From positions 1 through 64,000 of the forward strand of contig NZ_JAEHHL010000003.1 in NCBI RefSeq assembly GCF_016623495.1: 64,000 bases of DNA, in the 5' to 3' direction. Source of the DNA: Thermohalobaculum xanthum (GTDB lineage: Bacteria > Pseudomonadota > Alphaproteobacteria > Rhodobacterales > Rhodobacteraceae). The notes beneath the pieces were generated by a model. That model saw only the letters and a list, made by a program, of their open reading frames with translations. It made no database searches and had not been told where the DNA came from. A program made the translations under genes and the position numbers. Every line of letters begins with the position of its first letter. Position 1 is the stretch's first letter. Below, piece after piece: positions 9,147 to 18,859 of the stretch.

Positions 9147-9617
9147 GGCTCGTGGTGCTGGCCGGAAGCCGGGGCTACCCTGCCATGATCGGTAATTCGA
9201 GACGGCATTCACGAAGATCATGTGCGCCCGCACAGCAGTCGTTGGTGCAGCATGCAGCTAATGACCGCTCTCCGCCCAAAGCGAACATCCGTGCTCGACG
9301 CAGCGAACGTCCGGTTCGAGTCCGAGGCATGTCCGTTGTCAGATGATTTGGGCCACTCGGTGGGGGCCGCTCATGGTCGCGTCGAGGGACACTACACGGA
9401 CTGGACCCCCCTTGAGAGCCGGCTGAAGGGTTTCGGTGTCGAGTCAGACGAGAGCGATCCGTGGCAGTTTCGTAACGTTCTGGCGGCGCGCGCAATGTAG
9501 CGCTATGCGGCAGGTGATCTTGTCATGTGTGGACGCCTTCGTCTGCGCAACGGCGGATGGAGGCGTCCGGTCCGGTGCTGTCATGTGTCGACGAACCCAC
9601 GGACAGTTTCACGGCAA
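9147..9617. other. intergenic region with short repeats
   Basis: No convincing gene. It contains GCGAAC(A/G)TCCG twice (9281-9291 and 9303-9313) within a sequence reminiscent of the dispersed intergenic repeats of Rhodobacterales. It also has a direct repeat TGTCATGTGTnGACG at 9521 and 9579, around a GGACGCC/GGCGTCC inverted pair (9531-9537, 9562-9568). The function is unknown. Confidence 0.35.
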
Positions 9618-9905
9618 TTATTCCGTATGCTTCTTTGCTGCAAACCGCCGGTACCGTCCCGAGCCTCTTAGCGTCGCCATATCAACGAGGCCGCGTGCGG
9701 CCAAAGCCTTTAGAGCGCGCAGAACTGTTGCGCGGTTCGCTTGCGTCGCTTCGAGGCCAATCGCGCGGAGTACATCAATGGGACGGGCAAGGTCTCGCCA
9801 GTTGTGGCATTGTCCGTGGTTCTCATCATGCCAGTTTCGGTATGCCGGAAAGCCTTCGAGCGCTTTGAGGATCTCGAGTTGCATTGGTGAGAGTCCCCGC
9901 CCCAT
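9618..9905 (-). CDS. small winged-helix-like protein
   Basis: A 95-residue basic protein that looks like a helix-turn-helix repressor fragment or domain. It starts LSPMQLEILKALEGFP, has a recognition-helix-like segment (QANRATVLRALKALAARGLV, about 55-74) and ends in a basic RYRRFAAKK strand. GGGTAAGAACCAC precedes its ATG. It stands alone between the esterase and a dead IS3 copy. DNA binding is inferred from the pattern only and the partner is unknown. Confidence 0.5.
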   Translation of the reverse strand: MGRGLSPMQLEILKALEGFPAYRNWHDENHGQCHNWRDLARPIDVLRAIGLEATQANRATVLRALKALAARGLVDMATLRGSGRYRRFAAKKHTE

Positions 9906-10138
9906 GTGGTTCTTACCCGTTAACGCTTCACAGTTTCGACCACATATTAGAAATTATAGATAGATTGGAAGATCTGTTCATGCTGGAGGATATATTTTGA
10001 TGTTTGCGATTCGCAAAAGCCCCAGCGCTACTCGAAAACCGAGGGCATGCGCATGACCGAGAGCGGAGCTGCGTGAGCCAGCCTCATGTGGGTGGTCCGC
10101 CTTGATGTATGTGCTTGTGACACGAGCAAGAAGGATTG

Positions 10139-11190
10139 GAGATGGCGAGGAAGCGGTATTGACCTGAGGAGATCGTCGCGAAGATTCGGCAGGAGAGGTC
10201 GTAGAGCCGCGAGGAATGAAGAACAATGATGCGATCCGTCAGGTTGGCGTGAGTGAGGTGTCCTTCTACCGCTGACGCAAGCAGTACGGCGGGATGGGCA
10301 CTGATAAGCTGAGATGCCTCGAGGAACTCGAGAAGGAGAACCAGCGGCTGCGCCGGGCGTCTCCGATCTCACCCTCCACAAGTTGACTCTGACGGAGGCG
10401 CCAACGGGTGCCGAGAGCCAACGAAGCGCTACTACTGAGCTCTTTGCGCCGCCGCCTCTGTGTGTCGATCACGTGAGGCAGGCCCTCTCGGTGTCGGAAC
10501 GCCGAGCTTGCCACACACTCGGCCAGCATCGCTCGACGCAGAGAAGGCCGCCTCCATGCCGCAATGATGAAGAACGGCTGACTGCCGACGTGATCGAACT
10601 GGCCCGTCAGTATCGCCGCTACATGTCTCGCCGGGTCACCGCAATGCTCGGTGATGCGGGCTGGCAGGTGAACCACAAGCGGGTCACTCGGATCTGGCGA
10701 CGCGAAGGGCTCAGGATTCTTCCGCAGAAGCAACCCAGGAGGGCCACGCTCTGGCTCGCTGACGGATCATACTGCGTCCGGCGGAGGCTAGCGCTCTCCC
10801 AAGCCATCTCGGGTCCTATGATTTCGTCCAGGACCGAGCGCATTACGGGCGTTCCTACCGAATGCTCAACATCATCGATGAATACACTCGGAAGGCGCTG
10901 ATGATCCGTGTCGATCGAAGCCTCGTTTCCTTAGACGAGGTCAAGATGCTGACCGATCTCCTCATCATGCGTGGACCGCCCAACTTCATTCAATCCGATG
11001 ACGGGCCGGAGTCCCTCGCCGAGCGGGTGCGCGACTGAACCTCAGCTGTCGCCGCAAAGATGGCCTTCATCGAGCCCGGTTCACCTTGAAAGAACGGGTA
11101 CTGAGAGTTTCAACGCCAGCCTGCGCGACGAACTCCTCAACGGCGAGATCCCTTACACGCTGAAGGGGCCCGCATCATCGGACGACCTAC
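10139..11190 (+). pseudogene. degenerate IS3-family transposase (orfA and orfB remnants)
   Basis: The orfA-like start (ARKRY, EEIVAKIRQE) is broken by several stop codons and frameshifts, but a coiled-coil part survives (CLEELEKENQRLRRA). The orfB-like part is recognisable across frames: VRQALSVSERRACHTLGQHRSTQR, then DAGWQVNHKRVTRIWRREGL, MLNIIDEYTRKAL, LIMRGPPNFIQSDDGPE and SFNASLRDELLNGEIPYTLK. This is the IS3 group with an IS407/IS51-like DDE integrase core. The 3' end breaks off near 11165-11190, against the end of the glycosyltransferase gene. No terminal inverted repeats were recognised. The element is inactive. Confidence 0.85.
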
Positions 11191-11225
11191 GATGCAATTT
11201 ATCGGCTATAAAAGTCAAAATGGCA

Positions 11226-13070
11226 TCAAGCCGAAATCAAATCACTATCCACTCTCTCATACGCCAAGCGCAGATGCTCTGCCACGCTCTCATTGTTTGG
11301 GTCAATATGAAGAGCAAGTTCATAGTATTTAACAGCGAGATCGTGACGTTCTATTCGATTAAAGAGGTGGCCTAGCTGGAGCAGCAAGTCCTGATCGGTC
11401 GGCATGATCTCTCTTGCCCGCTGATAGGCGCAAAATGCCTCCTCGAAGCGCATCGTCTCCTTCAGCATGTGGCCATATTGTACCCAGTATTCTCCACGCT
11501 CTGGTCGCTCACGCAGACCTTCCGCATAGCAAAATGCTGCTCTCGCGAAATCTTGTCGATCTCTGTACCAGTCCGCAGCGTTGAAGCACGCGCCCGCACC
11601 GCTCTCCACCGGACTCTGTGACGAGCGCCTCCATCTCCGCTTCGGCGTCACCGCATCTCGCCAAAATCCGATAAGTTCGGGCAGATCGAAGGTGGCCGTC
11701 TTCCTGTCAAGGACCGTGGTATTCCTCAAGATCTGCGCCTCATCAGGAGCATTCAACTCGCGCAGGGGCCGCACTTGCTCGCGTGCTGCGGATTGATCCA
11801 GCGCTGCGTCAAGGATTCGATCCAACGCGGAAAAATGTGCTTGCCAGCTTGGCGGCCGGTATCCGGGCAATCGCGCGAGCTGTTCCGATCGTCGACGACT
11901 ATCAGGATGAGCATATTCGAGAACTGCATCACGCCATTCTGATACTGCAAGTGGGTGAATGAACTCCGGGACTTCTCCCCCTGCTTCATGAAACGCCGGG
12001 ATGTCCGCAGCGATCGCCGGAACCCCCTGGGAGAGCGCCTCAACCAACGGCATTCCCCAGCCTTCGACGAAACTCGGAAAAAGCAGAGCCCGGCATCCAG
12101 CTATCAGTTCGGAAAGCTGCGCATCCGAGACAGAGTCGCGTTCAATCACTGCGCTTCTGATTGCCGGCGACCTGTCTAGCAGGTCAAACACACTTTCGTT
12201 TTTCCAGCCTCGCTTCCCGACTATTACCAATCGCGGGACATTACCCGCGCCCAAGCTGCTCACCATGTCCCTCCACAAGAGAAGCATGGATATGTGGTTC
12301 TTCCGCGGCTCGATGGTTCCAACCATCAAGAAGTATCCATCGGATGAAGCTGCCGAATGCTCCAACCGGGCTCCAAACCTCGGCTCCACGCCAATATGAA
12401 GCACGCTCGGAACCTGGTGGCGAATGCCAGAGTCATGATAAAATTTCTGCACTCGATCGGCAGTAAAATTGGAGTTTACCATCAGTATTGGGTCAAATTT
12501 AGCAATGTTTTCAATGCGCGCGGCATGCTTTAACTCATCCCCCTCCCTCACGTATTCCGGATAGTCTATTGGTATGAGGTCATGAATATAGAAAGCCATG
12601 CGCTGAACGCCTTGGCGTTCGACGCTTCGCAGGTATGGCTCGCAATCCAGGTTAGCATGAGATGAGTTCAAGAAAATGCGTGGCGCGCCTCGATCCAAAT
12701 GATCGAAGACCGAACGACATAGCTCGACTATTTGTTTTTGATCTCGAGAGGCGAGATCGAGCATCTTGTAAAATCTGTCATCTTCGTCAACAACTCCGCC
12801 CAGCCACTGCGCCTCAAGTCTCTTGACCAGCGACTCCCCAAACGGCTTCGGAAGCACAACGAACTCGTCGCGGACTCTCATTCCACATCGGAACTCGATA
12901 TCGCTGCGAGAGCTCAGATGCGCTGCATGCCTTATATCGACCCTGTCGATCCCCGTTGCGAAGTCGCTCTTGCGCCTCATGAAAAGTCGCGTCGCGTCGA
13001 ATAGGACCGTATACTTCTTGCACGAACGGGAAGTTGAACCGGGATTTGTAAAATTCATTATCGACCCCAA
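11226..13070 (-). CDS. GT4 glycosyltransferase with C-terminal TPRs
   Basis: A 614-residue GT-B enzyme. The family-4 signature is clear: YFLMVGTIEPRKNH (about 248-261), VIVGKRGW (about 285) and the donor-binding block FPSFVEGWGMPLVEALSQG (about 335-353) with the E-x7-E pattern. The C-terminal 120 residues form about three TPR units (FARAAFCYAEGLRERPERGE, then MRFEEAFCAYQRAREIMPTD, and HDLAVKYYELALHIDPNNE). Such enzymes transfer a nucleotide sugar to a growing surface glycan on the cytoplasmic face. Its start overlaps the end of the upstream gene by 13 bp, so the two are translationally coupled. GC is lower than in flanking genes, consistent with transfer. Confidence 0.85.
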   Translation of the reverse strand: MGSIMNFTNPGSTSRSCKKYTVLFDATRLFMRRKSDFATGIDRVDIRHAAHLSSRSDIEFRCGMRVRDEFVVLPKPFGESLVKRLEAQWLGGVVDEDDRFYKMLDLASRDQKQIVELCRSVFDHLDRGAPRIFLNSSHANLDCEPYLRSVERQGVQRMAFYIHDLIPIDYPEYVREGDELKHAARIENIAKFDPILMVNSNFTADRVQKFYHDSGIRHQVPSVLHIGVEPRFGARLEHSAASSDGYFLMVGTIEPRKNHISMLLLWRDMVSSLGAGNVPRLVIVGKRGWKNESVFDLLDRSPAIRSAVIERDSVSDAQLSELIAGCRALLFPSFVEGWGMPLVEALSQGVPAIAADIPAFHEAGGEVPEFIHPLAVSEWRDAVLEYAHPDSRRRSEQLARLPGYRPPSWQAHFSALDRILDAALDQSAAREQVRPLRELNAPDEAQILRNTTVLDRKTATFDLPELIGFWRDAVTPKRRWRRSSQSPVESGAGACFNAADWYRDRQDFARAAFCYAEGLRERPERGEYWVQYGHMLKETMRFEEAFCAYQRAREIMPTDQDLLLQLGHLFNRIERHDLAVKYYELALHIDPNNESVAEHLRLAYERVDSDLISA

Positions 13071-14182
13071 GTCATATTAAGAGAATGCTTCAAAGATCCA
13101 CTTAAAAAATTCGGGTCCCATGGAGATGGTTTAAATGAATCACCATGGATTATTGATCTCCAAAACCTCTCCGTAATTGCGTATGGAAGTAGGGGAATAT
13201 ATTGGCGCCAGCTTCTCTCCGCCCCAATGCAAGCAAAATGATCGCCATTATTTAAAAATCTCTTTGGAGTGACACCAAAATACGGCGCTTCCCACAAAAC
13301 ACTTGATGAAAGGGACCCTGCCACTGAAACAAAACCACTACCCAGTAGGTCGTATATGTTTCTTTCCAGAACATTAATTCTTGGCTCTCCATCAAGAAAC
13401 GAATCCAGCTTCGAGTTTGGCTTGCTATGGGGATGTCTTTTGTAGAATACGGTGCCAAAGTCCTCGACCATTTCTCGAAGCGCGAGCTCCACATCAATTT
13501 GGCCTGCATGGATACCGTTGGACACCAATGACGCGTCAAATTCCGTTTGACCAAGAAAGACTGCGGAGCCCGGAGGAATAGCCGCGGACCCCTGCATCCG
13601 CCGAGACGCCCGGGCGCTGAGAAGCCGGGCTTCGGTTTGGAACACATCCTCCGGAACTGCGTGCTCTTCCATGCTTTGGCGCAGCGCAGCAACATTGGTT
13701 CTGGCACCAAGAACGCAATCCTGCAAAAACCTGAGAGGATAGATGGTGAAGTCGATATACGGGATGCAATTTCGATCGAAGATATCCTTCAGGTAGGGCG
13801 GGAGCTCGAAACTGACGACCACTCCCCGATCAAAGACGTCGATCAGAGCCTGCTCGGCGCGCTCACACAGTCGGCTTCGATAGACCGACGCCCAGCCAGC
13901 GGTGGAAAACGGTATCCCATGCATCTGGTAGATATCGAGGCGCGTGACAGGATGTGACGTTTCTGTGAGAGACACGTCAACAGACGGCACGCTCAGTGCG
14001 TTCTCAAAAGCGGGGGCAAGCAGGCGCCGCAACCAGGTGACGTTGATGGTCTGTGGGTTCTCGAAACGGTTTTGCCGGTGATCTTCAACCCGCAGAACAT
14101 CTCCCGTGAATATTGTCCTGCTTACGTTGAGGAAAACGTCACCCCCGAGCTGCTCTATGGAGACAGAATCTAAATCTTTCAT
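13058..14182 (-). CDS. capsule/surface-polysaccharide-type protein
   Basis: A 374-residue soluble protein that resembles capsular polysaccharide export/biosynthesis proteins and GT-B-like enzymes. Supporting segments are FYKRHPHSKPNS (about 243, the K-x-H-P pattern seen in Kps-type proteins), followed by NIYDLLGSGFVSVAGSLSSS and VLWEAPYFGVTPKRF. These match the 'site of the moved sugar nucleotide' end of such folds. The specific reaction cannot be given. It is the first gene of a two-gene unit with the GT4 enzyme (13-bp overlap). AT-richer codons than the chromosome suggest horizontal transfer. Confidence 0.6.
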   Translation of the reverse strand: MKDLDSVSIEQLGGDVFLNVSRTIFTGDVLRVEDHRQNRFENPQTINVTWLRRLLAPAFENALSVPSVDVSLTETSHPVTRLDIYQMHGIPFSTAGWASVYRSRLCERAEQALIDVFDRGVVVSFELPPYLKDIFDRNCIPYIDFTIYPLRFLQDCVLGARTNVAALRQSMEEHAVPEDVFQTEARLLSARASRRMQGSAAIPPGSAVFLGQTEFDASLVSNGIHAGQIDVELALREMVEDFGTVFYKRHPHSKPNSKLDSFLDGEPRINVLERNIYDLLGSGFVSVAGSLSSSVLWEAPYFGVTPKRFLNNGDHFACIGAERSWRQYIPLLPYAITERFWRSIIHGDSFKPSPWDPNFLSGSLKHSLNMTWGR

Positions 14183-15517
14183 ATGTTTAGCATGCCTCCA
14201 TCAATTTTGAGCAGCTGCCCTCACGCACCAGAATTCGCGGCACCTAGATACCCCCACAGCCCTGGAGAGCCAAGCGGAACTTCCCCCGAAAACAGAGATC
14301 GCGCGCATGAAGTGGAAATCCGCGACACGCCACGGTGACCGGGGCATTGCCGGCAAGGGAGGCAAGATATGCGCGGCGCCGGCTCTCCATCTGAGACTTC
14401 ATAGCCCGCTTCAACCCTCGTGCCAGGCGACAAGGCCGCAACAAGACTGGCGACCGGTCATACAGCCATAAACCGGCCCACATCGCCCCATCGTGAGCCG
14501 GCGTATGCGGCAGAGGGCGATCTGGGTCGTGTCGCCACGTGCGACACCAGCAGGCGAAGCGCATCGTGCAGTCCATAAATGAGGTCAGGCGCCGCCCTTG
14601 CTCGGCGACACGACATCAATGGGTCAGAAAGAGGGCTCCTCAGAAACGCACGCTACAATTCAAACACGTCGGTTGCGCACTGCACCAGAAACGTGACCGG
14701 ATCGCCTCCAAGCGTGTTTTGGTTTGGCCGTTGCGCGCGACGCCACTCGCGTCACGCCAAGCCGAATGCGCGCCTCGTGTCGGACACCGCAGGGTCATCC
14801 AACGATGACGTAAGGCGTGGCGTTATCTCCATTGGCGTCGCTCTCGCGTGATCACGACCAACGGCCCGACAGGCTTCCTCTCCCGTGGCTGCAGCGACGT
14901 AGATCACGCGACTCGGTTTGGCAGGGTTGGGAGTTACGATCCAAAATCTGACCTGCGGGCAGGACCGCATCAGAATGCCCATAGCGCTACGGCAATCCAA
15001 ATCATTGCTCCGATTGGGATTGCCCCCACGGGAAAGAATCCGATCGCGGGAAACTCGCAAAAGCAGGAGGTCCGCTGATCGCTCGAGAGGTCATTCATCG
15101 TGAATCATCCATATGGGTTGTTCGTTCACGAGCATGGTAGGAGTCGGAACTTAACAGCACGTAAAGGCTCTCACACATTGGTGGCAATCACAGGGCAAGC
15201 CAACCTCCGATCGTGCTCGGGCTCACGACGGCCGCGACCAGGATTTGACCCTACCGCCAACCGATCGCCACGTCGGTTCGGTTCGGTCATAGCATGTGCG
15301 CGGAATCAATCTTGCTGACCTCCGCCCCACTTAGGCTCACTCGCGACCCCGCAATGCATGTGAAGGTTACAGCGATTCTAGCGTCCGATGGAGAATAGCC
15401 CACCTACCATCTCATTAGGCTCCGGCCTCGAAGCCAGCGTCGCTTCCAATTGAAACCAACGGCCGCAATGCACCGGGAGAATGCGGAAGCGCAAGGCACT
15501 GGCACGCAGATCAAATG
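14183..15517. other. long gene-poor region
   Basis: The 1335 bp between two minus-strand glycan genes, without a convincing gene. One minus-strand frame (14752 to about 14982) contains a natural-looking stretch (WIVTPNPAKPSRVIYVAAAT) and could be the relic of a small protein. Other frames look random. Probably eroded DNA left by insertions or deletions in the island. Confidence 0.4.
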
Positions 15518-18247
15518 TCAGCACAGACGCTTCGCAGTGTCGATCGCTTCGTCGTAATAGGCACGCCATCGCTCCGAGAGAAGGCCTGGTGTTGAAAGAA
15601 CTGAAATCATCTCGGGCCCACCGAGGCAATCCGCCTCCTCTATGAGGATTGCGTCACCTGCATTCCATGTATGGCGCGACTTTTCTTGTCGCCGCATAAC
15701 GACGAAATTGAAGGGATCAACATCATAACATTTCCAGCCACGCATAAAGACGTTCCGGCAGAATGCAGTATCCTCGCCAAGAGAAACCGTCTCAAGAAAT
15801 CGAACATCGTCAAATACCTCCCTCTTAAAGCAAAGAGAACAACCCGCGGCAAACGGCCCTGACACCTTCCAATCCCTAAAATATGGCTGGGGTCGGTGTC
15901 GGAAAATCATGTTTAGCTCTTCAATGTAGACAAAATATGATGATCTACCAATAACATCTGCATTCAGAAACTCCATCGAGCGCACAGATGACTCAACATA
16001 GTTGTCCAAGTATATATCGTCAGAATCAAATCTCATAACCAGCTCGCCAGACGCCAGATCTGCAGCTTTGTTCAAAATTTTTCCAATCTGCCTGTCATCG
16101 GAGTGCACGACCTTCAAATCCACATGAAGGGGACACTCAAAACTATTCATCAAATTTGAACCAAAAAGCTCTCCGTTCGGAACGACGATCACTTCCAAGT
16201 TGCGCCAAGTTTGCCGCGAAACACTTCTACAGAGATTTCCCAGGTCACTTGCACGATGGATGGGAGCGATCACGGAAACCCGCGGAGATCTCGGCTCATC
16301 AGAGCCACGATTTATCAGGTCGCAGAGACGACGCTCTCTGTCGACGGCTTCCACAGCCCTCTCGTCGCGCAATCTGTCGACCGCATGATTACGATGTAGG
16401 CGAACACGCTCCGCAAGCGCGTCGCATTCAATCGTGGAGGCCAGCTTCTCCCCCTCCAGGGCCAAGAAAGACTTCAGCTGACGCCCGGGCTCACGCTTTG
16501 CCACAAAATCCATACATCTCTGAGCTATCGCCCCAACTTCCTCTCGAGAGGTCGCTGCCTCAAACTCGAGAACGAACGAAAAATCATCACGGCCCTGATC
16601 ATCTAGAACAAGATCTTTCAGGCGGCGCGATATGAACCGACGGAATTTATCATCTCCCCTCATGTAATGAGCAATTCTCCTTAAAGCCTTCATTTGCTTC
16701 GGCGAGAATTTAGCGGACTCCGGCAGCGCATAGATTTCTGAACACATCAGATCGTGTTGTCCTGTGTCCCAGCAAGCGTGCACGAAATCAATGAACGCCC
16801 GAGAATCAAACTTCTCATCATCTGATTTAAGAAGATACCGCGATATGACGCTTTCATGATCTCCACTCATCTTATCCAAGTCGTCTTGGAAAGACCGCGA
16901 GAAAACCGCGCCGCTTTGAATCTTTGCCGCTACTTCGTAAAACGCCTTTGGCCCCATGAGATCGTAAAGGATCTCATTCAACGCCTCGGTCATTCCGTAG
17001 ACCAGGTGAGTCGGGCAGTGCCTCATCACGACATGTGTGAGATGCGACCGCGCCACTACCGGATCGTTGCAGGCAAAGGCGGCGCGCGCCGTCATAAGGC
17101 GGAGCTGATCGGATCGGACGCCAGCGATGATGGCGTCCTCCCCAAAGTTCCACGCGTCACGCGGCCGCGAACTCTTCAAGAGAACTCGGACCACGACTTC
17201 AGAGAGGGCGGGCGGGCAGTTCCTTGCCCCAAGTCGTCGGATCCAGTCCATCGCGACGGCCGCCGAGAGCTCGTAACATCCCTTCTCTTCGAGAAGCCGG
17301 GCTCGCTGAAGACCGATCTTCGAAGCTACGACGTCCCTGCGGTCCAGCTCATCGAGCAATTCCTCGACATCGGCCAAACGCTCCATTCGGAGCAAGATAT
17401 CGCCTCGCTCTACCAAGACGGTTTCTGCATCGAGCAGCGGCTCCAATTTCGCTAGTTCTTCAAGCGCCCACTTGTGGTCCCCGGCAAGCGAAGCAACGCG
17501 AACCGCTTCAAGGCGCAGTCGCGCGTCATCTGGGCGCCGCCTCACGGCGCTTCGCGCGGTTTCACTTGCCTCGGCGTAGGCCTTGCGGCCTTTTGCCAAT
17601 AGAACCCGCTCCATCAAAACGCCAGGATGATCGGCATGCTCCGCACCGACCAAGTCGAGCTCTGACTGCGCTTCATCGAGCCGCCCAGCACGCCGCAGAG
17701 TTTGGATAAGCTCAATCCGCAGCCCCAGGCTCTCGCCCTTCACAAGCGTGTCGCGAAACGCCGCTGCGGCCTCGTCAAATATCCCGCACAGACGGAGGAG
17801 CCGCGCCCGTTCGACATTGAGTCCATGATGGCCCGGATGAGATTCTACCGCGCCGCGAGCCAGCTCAAGACCCTCTTCATGCGCTCCACGGCCTTTCGCC
17901 GTAAGCACCCGCTCCATCAAGACGCCGGGATGATCGGCATGCTCTGCGCCGATCGAGTCGAGTTCGGACTGGGCTTCGTCAAGCCGCCCGGCACGCCGCA
18001 ATGTTTGGATTAGCTCAATCCGCGGCCCGGGTCGCTGGGAGTTGGATACGGCAGCCCGAAACACCTCCGCCGCCTCATTGAGCTCACCGTTCAAGCGGAG
18101 CAGCCGCGCTTTTTCAAGAAGAAGACCAAGGTGGCCCGGATACAACTCCACCGCACTTCGAGCAATCTGCAGCGCATCGGCGTACTTCTCCAGTTCGCGG
18201 AGGCGAGAGAGTTCCTCAAGAAAGCTTTCCGCACGGTCGTCAAGCAT
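15518..18247 (-). CDS. TPR protein fused to GT2 glycosyltransferase
   Basis: A 909-residue protein. The first about 330 residues are TPR-like helical repeats, including a 101-residue unit present twice. A middle helical region follows. The C-terminal about 240 residues are a GT-A family-2 domain: SVIAPIHRASDLGNLCRSV, VIVVPNGE, and the metal-binding block VMRFDSDDIY with its DSDD motif. The likely role is adding sugars to a surface glycan, with the TPR part as scaffold. The ATG at 18247 is chosen because residues further upstream have unnatural composition. It is transcribed divergently from the sulfotransferase gene. Confidence 0.82.
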   Translation of the reverse strand: MLDDRAESFLEELSRLRELEKYADALQIARSAVELYPGHLGLLLEKARLLRLNGELNEAAEVFRAAVSNSQRPGPRIELIQTLRRAGRLDEAQSELDSIGAEHADHPGVLMERVLTAKGRGAHEEGLELARGAVESHPGHHGLNVERARLLRLCGIFDEAAAAFRDTLVKGESLGLRIELIQTLRRAGRLDEAQSELDLVGAEHADHPGVLMERVLLAKGRKAYAEASETARSAVRRRPDDARLRLEAVRVASLAGDHKWALEELAKLEPLLDAETVLVERGDILLRMERLADVEELLDELDRRDVVASKIGLQRARLLEEKGCYELSAAVAMDWIRRLGARNCPPALSEVVVRVLLKSSRPRDAWNFGEDAIIAGVRSDQLRLMTARAAFACNDPVVARSHLTHVVMRHCPTHLVYGMTEALNEILYDLMGPKAFYEVAAKIQSGAVFSRSFQDDLDKMSGDHESVISRYLLKSDDEKFDSRAFIDFVHACWDTGQHDLMCSEIYALPESAKFSPKQMKALRRIAHYMRGDDKFRRFISRRLKDLVLDDQGRDDFSFVLEFEAATSREEVGAIAQRCMDFVAKREPGRQLKSFLALEGEKLASTIECDALAERVRLHRNHAVDRLRDERAVEAVDRERRLCDLINRGSDEPRSPRVSVIAPIHRASDLGNLCRSVSRQTWRNLEVIVVPNGELFGSNLMNSFECPLHVDLKVVHSDDRQIGKILNKAADLASGELVMRFDSDDIYLDNYVESSVRSMEFLNADVIGRSSYFVYIEELNMIFRHRPQPYFRDWKVSGPFAAGCSLCFKREVFDDVRFLETVSLGEDTAFCRNVFMRGWKCYDVDPFNFVVMRRQEKSRHTWNAGDAILIEEADCLGGPEMISVLSTPGLLSERWRAYYDEAIDTAKRLC
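17585..17719 (-). repeat. internal TPR repeat, copy B
   Basis: Encodes residues 177-221 of the TPR-GT2 protein, beginning RIELIQTLRRAGRLDEAQSE. It is 42/45 identical in protein to copy A (17888-18022), one unit (303 bp) away. The DNA differs at about 15 or more, mostly synonymous, positions. Confidence 0.8.
17888..18022 (-). repeat. internal TPR repeat, copy A
   Basis: Encodes residues 76-120 of the TPR-GT2 protein, beginning RIELIQTLRRAGRLDEAQSE. It pairs with copy B at 17585-17719. Confidence 0.8.
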
Positions 18248-18859
18248 CCGGACACCATTGCATGCGTTTCTAGTGGCCGCTGCAGCGCATCCGGGGCGCC
18301 GCTGCGTAAGTGTGCCCCACCGCACCCGCCACGATTGCCCGAGCGTCACCTCAAGGATCAGCCCCACGAGCGGCGGCACCATAATGGCAGTCGGCAGTGC
18401 GATGGATCCTCTATCACTTCCGAGCGACGCTGGACAGCCAGCATGAATAAAACCACTCCAAGCGCTTTCTGGCTCGCACCCGCAGTGAATGATCGCACCT
18501 CTCGCCAAAGCGCGTGGGTCGGGTGAAAGACCCCCCATGCCCCGAGTGTTTCTTCACGCCAGGCAACGGGCGGGCTGAAACTAGCTGCGTCAAGCCCGCG
18601 ATGGATAAAGGCTCTCGTCCACTGAGCCGCCGCCACGTGACATGAACTTTTGCCTCCGAGCGAAGAACCGCCCCGCATTTGAGGGCCTTCGCCCGCGCGG
18701 TTATATCCCGCCCGAGATCACGGTCAGCGCAAACTGAACGCAGCCGTCGCAGCTTCGCCTTTCATCTTCGATACAATCTTGGACGGGATCTCGATCACCG
18801 TTAAAAGGAGAAAATGATGCGTGGAAACGAGGCGCCGCTCGCAGCATGAGGGAGCGCAG
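18248..18859. other. divergent intergenic region with possible leader peptide
   Basis: Spacer between the TPR-GT2 gene (minus) and the sulfotransferase (plus), probably with both promoters. A TACAAT box is visible at 18772-18777 without a good -35. Near the right end AAAAGGAG precedes an ATG at 18814 that opens a 12-codon frame (MMRGNEAPLAA, stop at 18847-18849) ending just before the sulfotransferase start. Confidence 0.4.

Noticed and set aside
9295-9325. Possible tRNA T-arm (GGTTCGAGTCC)
   Set aside because: No matching stem, acceptor or anticodon arm can be drawn; it fits better as part of a short intergenic repeat.
10139-11190. Active IS3 element
   Set aside because: Several stops and frameshifts in both orfA and orfB, missing 3' end and no terminal inverted repeats.
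18772-18777. Promoter -10 box (TACAAT) for the sulfotransferase
   Set aside because: No acceptable -35 at 16-18 bp; kept only as a remark.
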